A stretch of DNA of 64,000 nucleotides from Amblyornis subalaris (lineage: Eukaryota > Chordata > Aves > Passeriformes > Ptilonorhynchidae), in contig JACAXG010000014.1 of the NCBI GenBank assembly GCA_018881555.1, positions 10,659,803 through 10,723,802 on the forward strand, read 5' to 3'. Made by a program: the position numbers and the translations under genes. Shown here one piece after another: positions 21,441-33,210 of the stretch. Every line of letters begins with the position of its first letter. Positions within the stretch are counted from its first letter, which is position 1. The notes under the pieces were generated by a model. It had not been told where the DNA came from, did no database searches, and saw only the letters and a program-made list of their open reading frames with translations.

Positions 21441-24109
21441 TCTTCCTGCTGCTGCTCTGCAATCAGCACTACTTGTAGTGCTGTTCAGAGCAACACTGAT
21501 GCCATCAGAGCAGACGGATGAGNGATATGGGGCAGGGGGACTGGGTTTTTAAGCCAGATATACTCTGAGATGCTTGACTTTCTGCTCTCTGATGTACTTT
21601 CTTGGAGAGGAGGATAAAGATACAGTAGGCAGGTAGCTCTAGCAGGCCTTTAATCCTGAGCAANATTGCTCTCTCAAGGGAAGAGCCTATGCAGAGTGTA
21701 AATAGTTCTCACCTTCTCATTAAAAAGCCATAAAGTTCTCGGGGTCCAGCTTGCATGTGCATCCAAATGACTTGGAGGATCAGAAAAAATTGAAGCTGTA
21801 GCTTGGAAACTTTGTTCCTGGATGTTGAATATTGAGACTGGCTGTAGGTGGAATAGCCTGGTCAGAGCCAGTGCTCCAGCCCACCTCTTATTTATGCTCT
21901 GGTGGCACGGAGTCGTAGTGCATGGCCTCCCGTGCTGGTACAAATCAAAAATTCAGGTCCAAATACTCATAGACTCAGTAGACAAAGGCACAACTTGACC
22001 AGGCTACACCAGACATGTTGCATTATAGCCTGACTGTGTGCAGGGGTGAGCCAGGTGCTGCTGCCCTTACTGCCCACTTCATTCATCACCTCTTCACACT
22101 GCAGGAGCAGCCCCTGCCCCAGGCTTGCCTAGNGCCTTCCTGCAACGGTGATGGCAATTCCTCACCTCAAAATATATGGTGAGCAGAGTAGAAAATGGAA
22201 GGCAGCAAGAGAAGGCAGCTGGGAGAGCAGCAAGTCAGCACAAAGGCAGCAGCCTCAGGANCCAGCTCCTGAATGGCTGTGGGTCACTGCAGAGCGAGGT
22301 GTCAGGAAGAGTTTGAAGGCAGATGCTGGTGCCCTGCANAGCCCATTCCAGGAGTATGCACAAAGAAATATTAAGGTATTTTTCTGAGATGCGTGGGATG
22401 GACTAAGTACATTAAAGGAAATTTTGGGTCGTTTTTTTCCAGAGTCCTTTTTTATTATTTTTCAGTACTTCTAAATGTCTATATAGGTATTCCCATTTCA
22501 GTCCCTGTGTCATGAGCCAAACAGAGGTGATGAAACAAAGTTTTTTGAACTCTATAATTAACACATGGTCCCCTGAGCAGCAGAAGTGATCAAGCCTGCT
22601 TTCCTATGGATCTATGCCATATGTGGATTCTTTGCTAAGAAGGAGTGAATTCTTTCTCCAGTCTTTTGCTTATAAAAGGCCTTATTAAGGGAATTCTCTC
22701 TGGCAAAAACTTGCTGGAATCTAGTATCATTAAGATTTCTCAACTCCCTTCCTTCCCCTCCAGTCTGAGGGAGTGAAGTTGGTGAGGGAGTCCTGAAATT
22801 ATCAGAGGGTGGGAAAGATGGATGGTAGGAAAAAGCCAGCAAACAGATGAAAGCAGGTGCCATAATATATACTAAGAAACCTCTTGGAAGGGAGTGTGTG
22901 TGTATTTGAAAGGAGATAAATTAAGGTTAGAGACCCATTTTCCATGATTTCTTCCTAGTGCACCTATAACGTCAAATAAATGACACACTGGTCTCCAGCA
23001 CACCAGCTCACCAGCTGAACCTGCTGCACATGGTACAGCTCTTCCAAATACATTCCTGCAGCCAAATATCCAAAGAGACACCCCTTTGCTGCAGCCTCTA
23101 TCCCAAGCAGAAGTTCAAACGCAGAGTGCTGTGACCTTCCTCTCAGTGTAATTGAAAAATGTTAGCAGTGCCTTTGTACTGGCTTGAAGCTTTTGTGCTG
23201 AATTTGCATCTAATAAGAAGGGGCCTTTTAAGAAGCAAATAAATAAATAAATGGAGGAAACCTTCTCTTTGAGCTAATTTTAGGCACATCCATGCTGACA
23301 GCTGCTCTTCCCTGATATATCTCAGCCACATCCTGGAGTGGCCAGGGGGACTAAGCTCTGTTCATGCCACTACAGCTGAGAAAAGGCCTTTGTTTGTTTT
23401 GTTTTTAAGGGACTGATGGTAGCTGGCTTTCCAGAGTGTCCCTTCATCCTGGCTTCCATTACAATACAGGTGNAAACAGGGGCAAGGATTCATGGCACTT
23501 GTATTGGTGTCCAAGCCATACACTAGGCAACGAGGGGTTGCAATTGCTGGGCGTGGGGTGCCAGGCTGAGGTCTGCGCTTCGTGGCCTTTTCCACGTTGC
23601 TAACTGGGGAAGAAACCCTGGAGCACCAAGATGTGAGTACCTGGAGGTATCCCAAACATCCAGTCTGGGGGTCACCCTGGGGGAGAGAGGCCCTGAGGGG
23701 CTGCAGGTGTGCGAGAGANAGGGCCAGGGAGGGGACTGAGGCAGGACTTGCTCCCGTGAGCCTCATGTTCAGCTGTCAGTGACCTGACAGATCTGTTCAT
23801 ACTTCTGGTGAGGTGGAGAGCGATTGGGAAGGCTTCTTCCTCCTCTAGGTGTGAAATAAGCTAAGATCTGCATCTTGTATTGCTTTCNCTGGGCTAGCCC
23901 TTGCATCTCTCCTCACTCAATCTCCCAAGGCCTATAGATGGATAAAACTGAGATGAGCATGGTGGGAAAAATCCCAGCCCACGTCTGCTTAGAGAATAAA
24001 AGACAACATGGCATAGATACTGCTCTTTCCTCTTCACCTGTAGCTTTATTTTTTTTCCCCCTGCTCAAATTAGAAACTCAGGACTTGTCTAGCTTGGATG
24101 ATTGTTTCA
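21441..24109. other. Non-coding stretch
   Basis: No gene supported. It contains an (AAAT)4 tract near 23236-23251 and several single n bases. Open frames up to 134 codons overlap on both strands and show no domain. Confidence 0.55.
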
Positions 24110-24290
24110 TTTCCTCGTTGAAAAGGTGATTACCCCTTTAGTTCTCATAATTACCTAATCAGCAAAAATCAAATCAATCAATGTTAATTTCAACCCTAAT
24201 AAATATTCTCTGCTATTCTATACATTTATGTATATCTCAAAACTACTCCTAATTTCAAGGAAAATATGATTTCACAAGTCAGACCAACTT
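24110..24290. promoter_or_regulatory. Candidate AT-rich enhancer block (PBX/HOX-like)
   Basis: ATCAATCAAT at 24173-24182 is a doubled PBX/HOX-type core. It is flanked by ATAATTACC, GTTAATTTC and CCTAATAAA. The block stands out against the GC-richer DNA on both sides. No conservation evidence is available. Confidence 0.2.
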
Positions 24291-27200
24291 GCTCAGCATC
24301 AGGCTCAGCAGTGTGCCACACATCCTGTGAACACACAGGGAGGGGTCAGCACGAGACACAGGGAAACTGAACAAACACATCTGGAAACTGGGATGGGAAA
24401 GGCCAATGCACAAGAGATCAACTGGTCCATACCCTGCCACAAGATAGGACCAGCTGGACCCAAGCTAGCCCAGACAGATNTTTGCCTCTGCCCTGTTCCT
24501 GAAATATTTCAAGGATACAGACCTCGAGGATACAGACCTCACGGATGCCCTAGGCAATCTTTTCAGTGCTCAACTGTGCTCTTTATTTGAAACATTTAGA
24601 GATGGGGCCAAAGTTAAGCCCTCCTTGATGCACTTTAGGCTTATTGTTTTCTGCCCTGCCCACACTGGACTAATGAACTGTGCTCAACTGAGATTACTTC
24701 TTCCAGTGGCAGGCGGATCAGGGGTTGATGTTAAAAGGTGAGGAATTGAGCCTGGACTGGCTGTAGTTATTGCACAAAAACTGCCTGACGGTTTCTGTAC
24801 ATTTGTAAATTCAAGAGCCAATTGAGACAGAAATGAAGTCTTTGCTACTCTCCTAAAACAACAAAAAGTCTCAGCTTTTGGGATGAGCTTCCCTACTTAC
24901 ATGCCTACTTCCCTACTACAAGTCACATGGAGGGCCCAGCTGGTGCTTGCCTGGCTCACCCTGCTCCACAAATACAGCAGGAACATTTCTCTGTCTTTAT
25001 ATGTGTTGGCCTTGATGCTTGTTTAATGCCATGATTTCTACTCCAGCACAGATCTGTGGGGAAAGGGAAGGGTGGAAAAAAATTAATGTGAATTTAGCAG
25101 TCACCTACCTGCTATTATTCACCCTGATATGGGCTCAAATGCTTCTTCTGGCACTGGTAATCGCAATACCTAAACCATAATTGTCCCAACCTAAGTCTTC
25201 TTAGCATTGTACCAGATGTTGAGATGCCTCTGGCAGATTTTTCCCCATTTGCACATCTGTGCCCTCCCCACTGGCTGAGAGTGGCTGACTTGCAGCAGCT
25301 CTGCTGGGCAGCCAAGTGCCAGGTGTGTGGGGCCAGGACCCCGACTGCACAGTGGGTTTGTGCAGCATCAAGTGCAGTGTGCATGGTGTTGGCTCATCTC
25401 CACGGTGGGCATCTGCTGTGGGAGGAAGGGAACCAGNCAGGGAGGATGGGGATGACTCTGCTGGAAAATTGAGACTCCGTGTATGCCTGTACCCAGCTCC
25501 TCCTGGGGAGGAGCTGCTCCTTCCTTCCTGCAACCTATGCGCTGCTCCCAGCTGTCCCACATCGCGGGACTGCGTCTGGACCTTCTCATCCTTTGGAGGA
25601 GGCTGACGTGTGGCTTAGAAGTCAGGAGGGTTGCATGTTTGTGGTTAGCCAAGGCTTGTGTTTTAAAGGATGCTTTGGCCCCTGATGACTTTCTCTCTGT
25701 GGGGCTGGCCTCCAGGACAGATACTCAGCAGTGAAGTAACGCGGTGCCAGATTTTCAAATGCTGGCATTTGCTGTGGGTTTTGAGGAAGGTCTTCTCCAT
25801 AAAAACACGCTTTTTTTTTTTCAGGACTTTCCTGAATGACTCCTGGTACAGGTAAACCCGACTCATCTCCTTCATAGACTGCACATGGTGAAAAATCCTC
25901 CTAAAGCCATGTCTGTCTGGCAAATGCAGTGAGCAACCGTGGCCTCCCGGCACCCAGCCCCCGCGTGGCAGATGGAGCTGAGCAAGAGGCAGTTTTGTGC
26001 TGGTTTGTGTCTTTCAAGGAAATAATTCCTGAAGAGGAGGGAGGGCTCTGCTCCAGGGAGATAAGCAGCCCCGTCGAGCCAGACCTCTCGTGTTTCTTCT
26101 CTTCCCATTTCACAAGACAGAATCCTGAGGGATGGCACAAATCGAGCCTGTGGGAGCAGGGTGGGAGCCCTGAGGTGCTGCCCAGGAGCCTGGCTCAATC
26201 CAACCACCTTTGAAGGGGGAGCAGACCCTCTGCCCGGGGCACGACNTGGCTGCGCTGCAATGCTGGGGAATAACCCTTTCTCTCAGCTCTGGGAGCAGAC
26301 CCTGCCTGACCGCTCCTGCCAGGCCACGGAGAGAGAGCAGGGCTCAGAGCAGTGCTGCCACGGGCCTGGCTGTGGGGTGTCTCGGGTCCTCTGGGCAGGA
26401 TCTGATACCTCGTGTGTGTCAGCCCCCTCCCCTGAGCTCCCCCCAGGCCCCCTGCTTTGCTCTGTGGGGTCTCACCTTCCCCTGCTGCTCCTGACCCTGC
26501 CCACACACACCTCGGCCAGAGGTGGCTCACGGGGCTCATTGCCCAGCACGTCTCCCTGCAAGAGGGCTGTGCCAGCAGCCGGGGAGGAGACCCCACACAC
26601 CCCCTGTGCCCCGGAGAGGCCAGACTGGGCCAGGAGAGACAAAGTGGGAGCAGCATGGGAGAGGGAACAGGCTGGGATTGGGCTGGCTATGCCCAGCAGC
26701 AGAGCAAGAACAGGACTGGATAAGCTGTTACATCGGTGTAGGGTCAGTCAGAGGTGGCCAAGGCTGGAATGTCTATGAGCAATATGCTCAGAGGAAGTGG
26801 AGCTGACACAGGTGTAGAAGGTGGCAGGGAAGGAAACCCCAGGCCCAGCAGAGGCTGGGGGTTAGAACTGGCATAACCATGTGCCAGAAACTGTGCCCTG
26901 AGTGGAGAAAGGCTTGTGGCACATCATCAGGGCAGTGCANCAGCCCAGGGCATGATGGATCTGCTGGTCTGGCTGGAAGGTTCTCAAAGCAGCTGTGAAC
27001 AGAAAGTTCCAGAGGTCCAGAGCTGAATTAGTAGGAGATGCTGCACCTAGGTAGGATCGGAAAGCTGTAATGGGGATGCCAGCCTGGGAGAAGAGAGATT
27101 GCAACAGTTCCTCTCATATCAGGACCCCAACCTTCATTTTTAACACTGCCAACATGCGAGGGTCTCCGATTCAATGAAGCACCTAAAAAGCTTGTGGGTT

Positions 27201-28010
27201 TAATCAGAAACAGGGCATAAGATGCTTGTGAGGAAAGGTTTGCACGGGGGAAGGGCATCACAGTGCATGCAATGGCCACGGGATCTCCTTAGAGCTGCAG
27301 GGGAAGACCCCAGCATGGCTCAGGAGAGGGCACCAGATTGGTCACTGGGCAATGGCTCATGGGCATGTGTGGAGTGTAGGAGTGTGTGGGTCCCTAGCAA
27401 TGGCAGACACCAGATAGCAACAGGTTTGGTCGCTCAGATGCTCTGCAAGCTGCACATTCAACCACAGCCAGGAGAGCCTTCCCCACGGTCTGACCTTCCT
27501 CCCCTTACTGTGCAAGTGTCTGGATCTGGAGCAGCCAAGCTCACCAAGCTCAGTGTGCCTGAGCAGCATCTTGTGCCCTGGGTACAAAGAGATGAATAAA
27601 AAGCCATGCAGGAACTTCATCCCCTTCACTCCCCTCACACCCCATTTTCCTGTCTAAGCCCCTGTTCCTTTTGGGATACCAGACTCCCATTCAGGAAAGC
27701 AGCCCCAGTTCCCCAGCAGTATTTGTCCTGGGCACAAGGGCATCAGAAGCAGGAGCTTGACTGTCAGCAGATCCAGGAAGNGCAGGCCTTCACAGTCCCT
27801 AGGGGGGAATTATTTGCTGATTGCATCTGTTTCCCAGAAGCATCACTCCAATTCATCCTGGGATTCACGTTTTTATCCAGCAAATAAGCACCTTGGGAGC
27901 TTCATTTCCATCTTAGTTGTTAAATTTAGAAGTGGTGCTTCCCCTTCTCCCACCCTCTCCTGCCCCCTCCCCAACGGCTCCCGTATCTCCCCTCCAGCCC
28001 CCACCCTCAC
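24291..28010. other. GC-rich non-coding stretch
   Basis: No gene supported. From about 25.2 to 27.6 kb the DNA is distinctly GC-rich, which removes stop codons and creates long chance frames on both strands, the largest being 26161-26778 with 205 codons. These frames overlap each other, show no domain and have unusual Pro/Ser/Gly/Arg-rich content. A 15-bp tandem duplication lies at 24512-24541. Confidence 0.55.
24512..24541 (+). repeat. 15-bp tandem duplication
   Basis: AGGATACAGACCTC occurs twice in a row, followed by G in the first copy and A in the second, giving a two-copy tandem repeat. Confidence 0.9.
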
Positions 28011-28012
28011 CT
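27937..28012 (-). other. Polypyrimidine/polypurine tract, possible G-quadruplex
   Basis: The + strand is almost pure C/T for about 75 bp. The minus strand therefore carries many G-runs of three to five (GGGTGGGGG, GGAGGGG, GGGGAGGGGG, GGGTGGG). Such a tract can form a G-quadruplex or triplex. It begins directly at the donor of the candidate minus-strand exon 28011-28162, so it would be the first part of the intron in RNA. G-runs just inside introns are known splicing enhancers. Confidence 0.5.
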
Positions 28013-28162
28013 CCAGCTCTCCCTCTTTGTCGCATTACATAGTAATCTGAGATGCATTGGCCGAGCTCCAGGGAACAGAATGTACTTGGCAGGGAGACGG
28101 GTCTTGATGTCTGCAAAATGTCGGGAAATGCAGCCAAGAGCTGCTAACTGGGTCATTAACCT
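28011..28162 (-). other. Candidate coding exon, minus strand
   Basis: On the minus strand a strong acceptor (CACAACTTGCTCTTCTTCTAG) precedes 152 nt ending in CTGGAG, followed by GTGAGGGTGG, a good donor. The phase-0 frame is open for 50 codons. A second frame is also nearly open, which weakens the coding case. Inside lie four CpGs in otherwise CpG-poor DNA, and the block looks conserved in style. It could be a protein exon, a lncRNA exon or a conserved non-coding element that happens to carry splice-like ends. The peptide matches no family I know. Confidence 0.25.
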
Positions 28163-28400
28163 CTAGAAGAAGAGCAAGTTGTGGAGCTGTGCTCTGTCTC
28201 CCTTCATCTCGCCAATAAAAATGTCCCAGCAATGAGAGAGGGAAGAAGAGGTTTACAGCTTTAAGTCCCAAGCAGTCAATGCAACCACCCCTCCCTGACC
28301 CCTCCTTCTCCTTACCCTCTCCCNCAGCGCAGTATTAAAGCTTATAAGTGGCCTTTTAAAAACCCAGCGGTCCCCAAACAGCTGTCCCTTGGTGCTTGTA
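28163..28400. promoter_or_regulatory. Candidate conserved flank with AT cores
   Basis: The block contains TCGCCAATAAAAATG near 28210 and AGTATTAAAGCTTATAAGTGG near 28330, set among CpGs. It continues the constrained-looking sequence of the neighbouring candidate exon. TATA/CAATAAA-like cores could serve a promoter or enhancer. This is weak inference. Confidence 0.18.
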
Positions 28401-29199
28401 AAGAGGCTACTGGAGCAAACCAGTCACTTCCAGCGACGTGCTGCTCCTGCCGTTCGTGGTTACAGGGGCTCCAAGGAAGGGTTTTTTCCTGGGTTGCAGC
28501 CCCCTGCAACCCTTGTGCAAGTTGGATCAGGTGCTGGTATCACCCCATGGACCTATGTACCCCTCCTCGCCATCCCCAGCACAGCTGCAATATGGTGTTT
28601 CTGGCCACACCAACTGNACAAGTTGCCTTAGTCTGTTGGAATTGCAGGTTTCAGGCAGAGCTGACTGGTTCCCCTCCATTGGAAGAGGTGCAGTGCTGGG
28701 AAACAGCAGCCAACAGGCCGAGGAGGGTCCTGAGCTCAAATAACACAGCCCATGTTGCTTTGTGGAACTTGAAATAAAGCAAACCTGCTTGTCAGTGGGA
28801 GTGAAGGGTCTGCAAGCTGGAAGAGNGTAGGTCCCCCAAAAATGGGGGTCCTGGCCAGAGTCGGCCAAGGGGCAGGGGAATGGTGCTCCATCTCCAAAAA
28901 TCCCCATCTCCCCCAACCCTGGGTGGCTTCAGTGAGCAGGTCACGGCATGGAGGGTATGCAGTGCATGGGAGAGGGGAAGAGAGTACCCACATTGCCAGA
29001 CTCCTTCCTCAGAGGTGGCTTATCTCCATCCCTGTCCTCTGGAAGAGAACCATCCTTAGGACAGATTTGGCTGGGCTGGCCAAGGACCCCACTGCCCGCT
29101 GCTGTGCCCGTTGCCCTCATATTGAGACCCGAACACACATCCTACTTGCTCCTAAACCATTCCCCGTTTCAAAACAAGCCACGGGAGTTCTGGGGCTGG
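28401..29199. other. Non-coding stretch
   Basis: No gene supported. GC-richer DNA leads up to the CpG island, with chance frames up to 168 codons that run into the island. Confidence 0.55.
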
Positions 29200-29445
29200 G
29201 AGAACCAGGTGCTGCTTTCCCGAGCCCGGCGTGTCCAGGTGAGGCAGGCTGGGAATGAGGCGCATCCCGGAGCGCGCCGGTCCCGCGGCGGAGCGGCAGC
29301 AGCAATCCCGCTCCGCCAGTGCCCTCTGCCGGCCAGCCCGCGCAGCGCGGCCCGGCCCCGGGGGACCGCGGCTACCCCGAGGGGACGCGCACGGCTCCTG
29401 GGGAACCCGCCCCTGCGAGACCATCCGCGCGTGGTTCAGTTCGGA
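29200..29445. promoter_or_regulatory. Small CpG island
   Basis: This is a sharp, strongly CpG-rich and GC-rich segment in a CpG-poor region, with runs such as GGAGCGCGCCGGTCCCGCGG near 29270 and CCCGCGCAGCGCGGCCCGGC near 29335. CAG|GTGAGG near 29238 is a possible + strand donor at its left edge. No TATA box or recognisable first exon is visible, so direction is unknown. It may be an orphan island, an enhancer-associated island or the promoter of an unseen transcript. Confidence 0.6.
29317..29333 (-). promoter_or_regulatory. CTCF-like motif in CpG island
   Basis: On the minus strand CCGGCAGAGGGCACTGG is close to the CTCF core CCAGCAGAGGGCGCT, differing at two positions. A CTCF site in an unmethylated island is a common boundary arrangement. 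Occupancy cannot be judged from sequence. Confidence 0.4.
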
Positions 29446-29660
29446 CTGTTTTAATAGTTCTTGTAAGGTCAGGGAATACTAGTTCATTCCTTAGCAAATG
29501 CACAGATTAACGCCTTCTCCCTTGCCCAGCGAGGATAACTTTGCCACCTGCCAAAAGACTATTAAATGTATGCAGCCTCCCTTTCTCCAACCCGAAACAT
29601 TCCCCTAAGTCCCTCGCTGTCACGGGCAGTGGCAGTAAAGCCATGCTATAAATTAAGCCA
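29446..29660. promoter_or_regulatory. Candidate conserved flank of the CpG island
   Basis: Directly right of the island the DNA turns AT-rich but keeps motifs such as GCACAGATTAACGCC and AAGACTATTAAATG. It looks constrained in style. No gene or repeat is recognised. Confidence 0.15.
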
Positions 29661-30984
29661 TTTTATTCCCTCCTTGTCTTTCCCACCCCATACCATAATT
29701 GCCAAAGCATGAGCTACCCCAGTTCCTCCCAGCTTCTCCAAATACATCCTTGGGTTTTCTGGGTGTCTTGAAAACTGCAGAGGAAATGCTAAAAATCAAG
29801 ACATGCCTGCAGGGCTGTGTCTCGCCTGCACTTGCTCCGGGATGTCCAGCACCTCTTNTGGGATGTGCTGTAGGAACACGGGCCAGGCAAGGCCAGTTGT
29901 TTCCAAGGCAGAGTGATCCCAGGTCTCTACTGATCGGCTGGGTAAGCCTGTTTGGAGGAAATATTATCTCTAAGGGAGGAGCCGAGTTAAAGCCCCTTTG
30001 AAATCCCTGCCCTCGATGAAGCAACAGCTAGTGACACCCAAGCCCCCATGCCTAAGGCAGCGGCCACAGCCACACTGTCCTCCTTTCAGCAGCATTTCTC
30101 TTGGAGGAAATGAAAGCATCGGAAAAGGAAACGGGGCTGAAAAGGCTTAGATCCCCAGCGAGCGGGCCTTTGTTTTCCCATTGTGCTCGCCCAGCTGAGC
30201 CTGTGTTGGAGCAGAGCCCTCCTGCAGCTGGGCCCAAAAGCAGCAGCCAAAGAGAAACCCCGGCAACCATCTGTACAAGAGGAGGAGGGATGTGCAGGGG
30301 CTGGAGCGCTCCTCCATGCTGGGGAGGAGAGGTGAAGGGCTCGTGGCACCCACAGCCCACATGTGCAGCCCCAGCAGGGCACAGCAGCTGCCTGCCCTGA
30401 GGAAATGGGACTTTCTTGGCCATTCTGAGCAGGAATTACAGAGAAGGAGCCTGTGGGGATAGATCAGAGGAAGCAAAGGTCTTGGAGAGCAGGACATCAA
30501 CTTTCAGTTGGCTCTGGACCACAGCAGCACTGACCAAAGATCTTGAGGGCCACCACTGGGATCCAACCTCCAAGACCACAGCATGGCTGCATGCCATGGC
30601 CAACCACTCCGTCACCAGCCCATCCAAAAAAACCATAGGCTGTGCCTGTTTCTAGACATCCCAAGGGGTGCTGGGACCAAAAGTGGCTTTTAGGAGTTAC
30701 CACAGCATGTTGGTGTTGCATGTGCTGAGTTCCACATGCAGAGCTGGTGGTAAATCTGACAACACCTCTGGCAAAATAGTTTCTCTAATGGCATGCCCAA
30801 AACAACTGGGCATGAGCAAGTATCCTGCAGAGCACAGCCCTGTCAGTGACCTCGTTGGCTTGGTGTCAGCACAGGGAAAGTGCTGCCTTCTCTTTCAGCG
30901 AGCAAAGGGTTAAACTCAGCTCTGCTTCCCCACTTTGCCCTGGGTGAATGGTCTGTGAATTAGCCATGGTCCCACCTGCAGCAC
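29661..30984. other. Non-coding stretch
   Basis: No gene supported. Overlapping open frames on both strands (up to 123 codons) are interpreted as chance frames in GC-rich DNA. Confidence 0.55.
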
Positions 30985-31024
30985 AAGCTGAAGGGCTGTG
31001 AATTCCTTCCAACCTCAACTACTG
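30985..31024 (+). repeat. Probable CR1 3' end remnant
   Basis: AAGGGCTGTGAATTCCTTCC followed directly by AACCTCAACTACTG resembles the conserved 3' end of CR1 LINEs (GGTCCCTTCCAACCTCAACC before the short tail repeats). The usual ATTCTATG tail is replaced by a CT repeat. The rest of the element is not recognisable. Confidence 0.4.
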
Positions 31025-31043
31025 CTCTCTCTCTCTCTTTCTG
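31024..31043 (+). repeat. CT microsatellite
   Basis: A short pure CT repeat lies directly after the CR1-like 3' end, where CR1 elements normally end in a microsatellite-like tail. Confidence 0.85.
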
Positions 31044-32639
31044 CGGAGACATAGTGTAGATGTTGATCTTAAAGTAGTTCACCCTAAAATGACCGGGTAC
31101 CTCTTGAAGGGAGGTCACTGCTCAGTGGATGAGAAATCCGTGCTGATTCTGGGGGAGCTGGGCAAGAGGGCAAGACCTGGTCCTTTCTACCTCTCCATAT
31201 CACTGATGAACATGTAGGAAGCAATGCCTTGGAGGTGGCAAGGATTCTTCATGGCTTTTCATGCCCTCCCTAGGCAGAACAGATCTGCAGGACCACTTAA
31301 GCACCTCTCACAAACTGGAGACTGGTGTGTCCTCAGCAGCCAGCAGAGCCTTCTCAGGTGTCCAGGCTGCCTTAGCCCAGCCAGCAAACCAGAGGTGGCA
31401 GAAACTTTTTCTTCTCACTTGAGTGAAGCTGGAGAATGATGCCTTGGGAACTGTGCCTTAAAACAACCCTGTTCAGTCTTTCTTGGCCTAACTGTGCAGA
31501 ACATGACATGGCTTAAATGAAACAGCTGGAGACACAGATTTCACAAGGACTTCTTCATTCCCAGACTGAGGGTTGTCTCCACCGAATTTGTACCCTCAGG
31601 AGGCTCTGATGGAAGGACTCTGCTCACTAACCCTGCTACTTAACACTACCACAGCTGCTAAGGGCTTTAGGAGCAGAACGACGTTGCTGGTGTCATTGCA
31701 CTGTCATGCAAATGTCTGGCTGAGGAAGGGTCGTGGGGCTTCTGCTGAAGTTTTCCAGGAGCATAACATTTGGTGGCATTTGTAAGCTCTTCTTCCTGGA
31801 TTTGTGCTATTGCATGAATGTTTTTATTTATTTTTGGAGAAAGATCTTTTAGGCTGCATAATTACTGTGGAAAAAGGCCTGATTCTTAAAGGTTCCNCAA
31901 AGTAAATAAATTAAAAGAACCAGCACTTGAAAATGTCTCTTGAAGCTAAGGATAGGAGAGACTGATGACTCGGAGCCTCTGAACTCCTGGAGCCAAANAA
32001 CACTGCTTCTACTTCCTGAAATGTCTTTCTCTTAAAGAAGGGTGTTTTCTCCAGTTGATTAAGGATCTACAATGTTTTATTCATGCACAGCCCGGGATTA
32101 TCAGCAGTGTTTTACATTTCAAACCAACTAGTGCCACCACTTCCCCAGCTCGAGGAAGCTGCATTTCCTCAGCGTAGCTTGAGGCTACTCCTAGAGGAGG
32201 TGTCACAGCTATTACTATTTGTTACCCGTGTTTGTTAACCTCTGGGGTGAACTGTTAATGCTCGTCTCTGGTGCTGCCTTGGCTGGCTCAGTTGCCTTTA
32301 TTTTATTCTTTTTTTTTAATGTACCCAAAACACAAGTGATCATCTTCGTATGAGTCAGTGCTGATCCCGTTGTTGCAGGGAAGTGTCGGGTTTTACCCAA
32401 ATAAGGAGCTGCACTTCGGAACTGGGGAGAGCATTTCTGGGATGTATGCGAATATGCAGACAGCAAAACTCAGACATCCATGGCTAGCCAGGGTATCTTC
32501 CTGGTGTCTCTGCCTGTCCAGGGACCATTTCGAGCCTCAAGGCCACTGCTTCCGTTTCCAAACTGCTACCCCTCCTAGGACAGGGAAATCCCCTTTTTGT
32601 AGCTAATCCTGCAGGGACTAAAACACACAATGATATCTG
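31044..32639. other. Non-coding stretch
   Basis: No gene supported. GGCCTGATTC at 31877-31886 may be another trace of the ancient palindromic repeat. The rest is ordinary intronic or intergenic DNA. Confidence 0.55.
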
Positions 32640-33210
32640 TTCACTAAAGAGAGGGAACGGTCCATTGTATTTGTAAATAATAAGGGCCTAACTGCTGATT
32701 CTTATAGAAGGCAAAAGTGGTTACAGCAGCAAATAACAGCCATCAGAAGGAAATACATAGAGAAAACCCCATGNCTCCTGCTATATGGTTACTGCACAGC
32801 AAAGAGGGTCATATATTAAAATTGTGAGACTGCCTAAGCACTCTGTAATTAACTGCTGTCTATTTAACCAGACAGCTAAAGCAAGTTAATTCAGTGTCAG
32901 TTAGGAGACTTATTAAGTGTCTGTGTTTTTTTAACAATTTACTGGTCCATCATTAACTACCCCTAGATTATCTTGTCAAATTGATAATTAAATGCCTCAA
33001 AAATTCATTACAGACTCAATATATTAATAGGAATATAATTAAGTAATGTTTGCTTATGTGATCTGCAGTTTATTACCTGCATGCTGATTTATCTCCAAGG
33101 CATTTACTAAACCGTAGCTGTGGCCTATTCAGAATCAATACAGGCCCAGGAGTCAATAAACATCGTATTAGATCCAAACGAGCTGTTTAATTGGGAGAAG
33201 GCAGTGAAGT
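32640..33210. promoter_or_regulatory. Candidate conserved non-coding element, large
   Basis: This AT-rich block of about 570 bp has an evenly dense set of transcription-factor-like cores: CTGTAATTAACTG near 32846, AAGTTAATTCAG near 32883, TTGATAATTAA (32980-32990), GGAATATAATTAAG near 33030, and a forkhead-type GTCAATAAACA (33152-33162). It also holds AACCGTAGC, CATCGTATTAG and AAACGAGC with retained CpGs. No open frame or repeat explains it. It is a strong candidate for a developmental enhancer, by style alone. Confidence 0.38.

Noticed and set aside
25107..25160. Minus-strand exon with CAG|GTAGGT donor and ATTACCAG acceptor
   Set aside because: All three frames contain stops between the two signals.
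26161..26778. 205-codon + strand open frame
   Set aside because: GC-rich DNA depleted of stop codons; a 153-codon frame overlaps on the other strand, no domain, and Pro/Ser/Gly/Arg-rich chance-like content.
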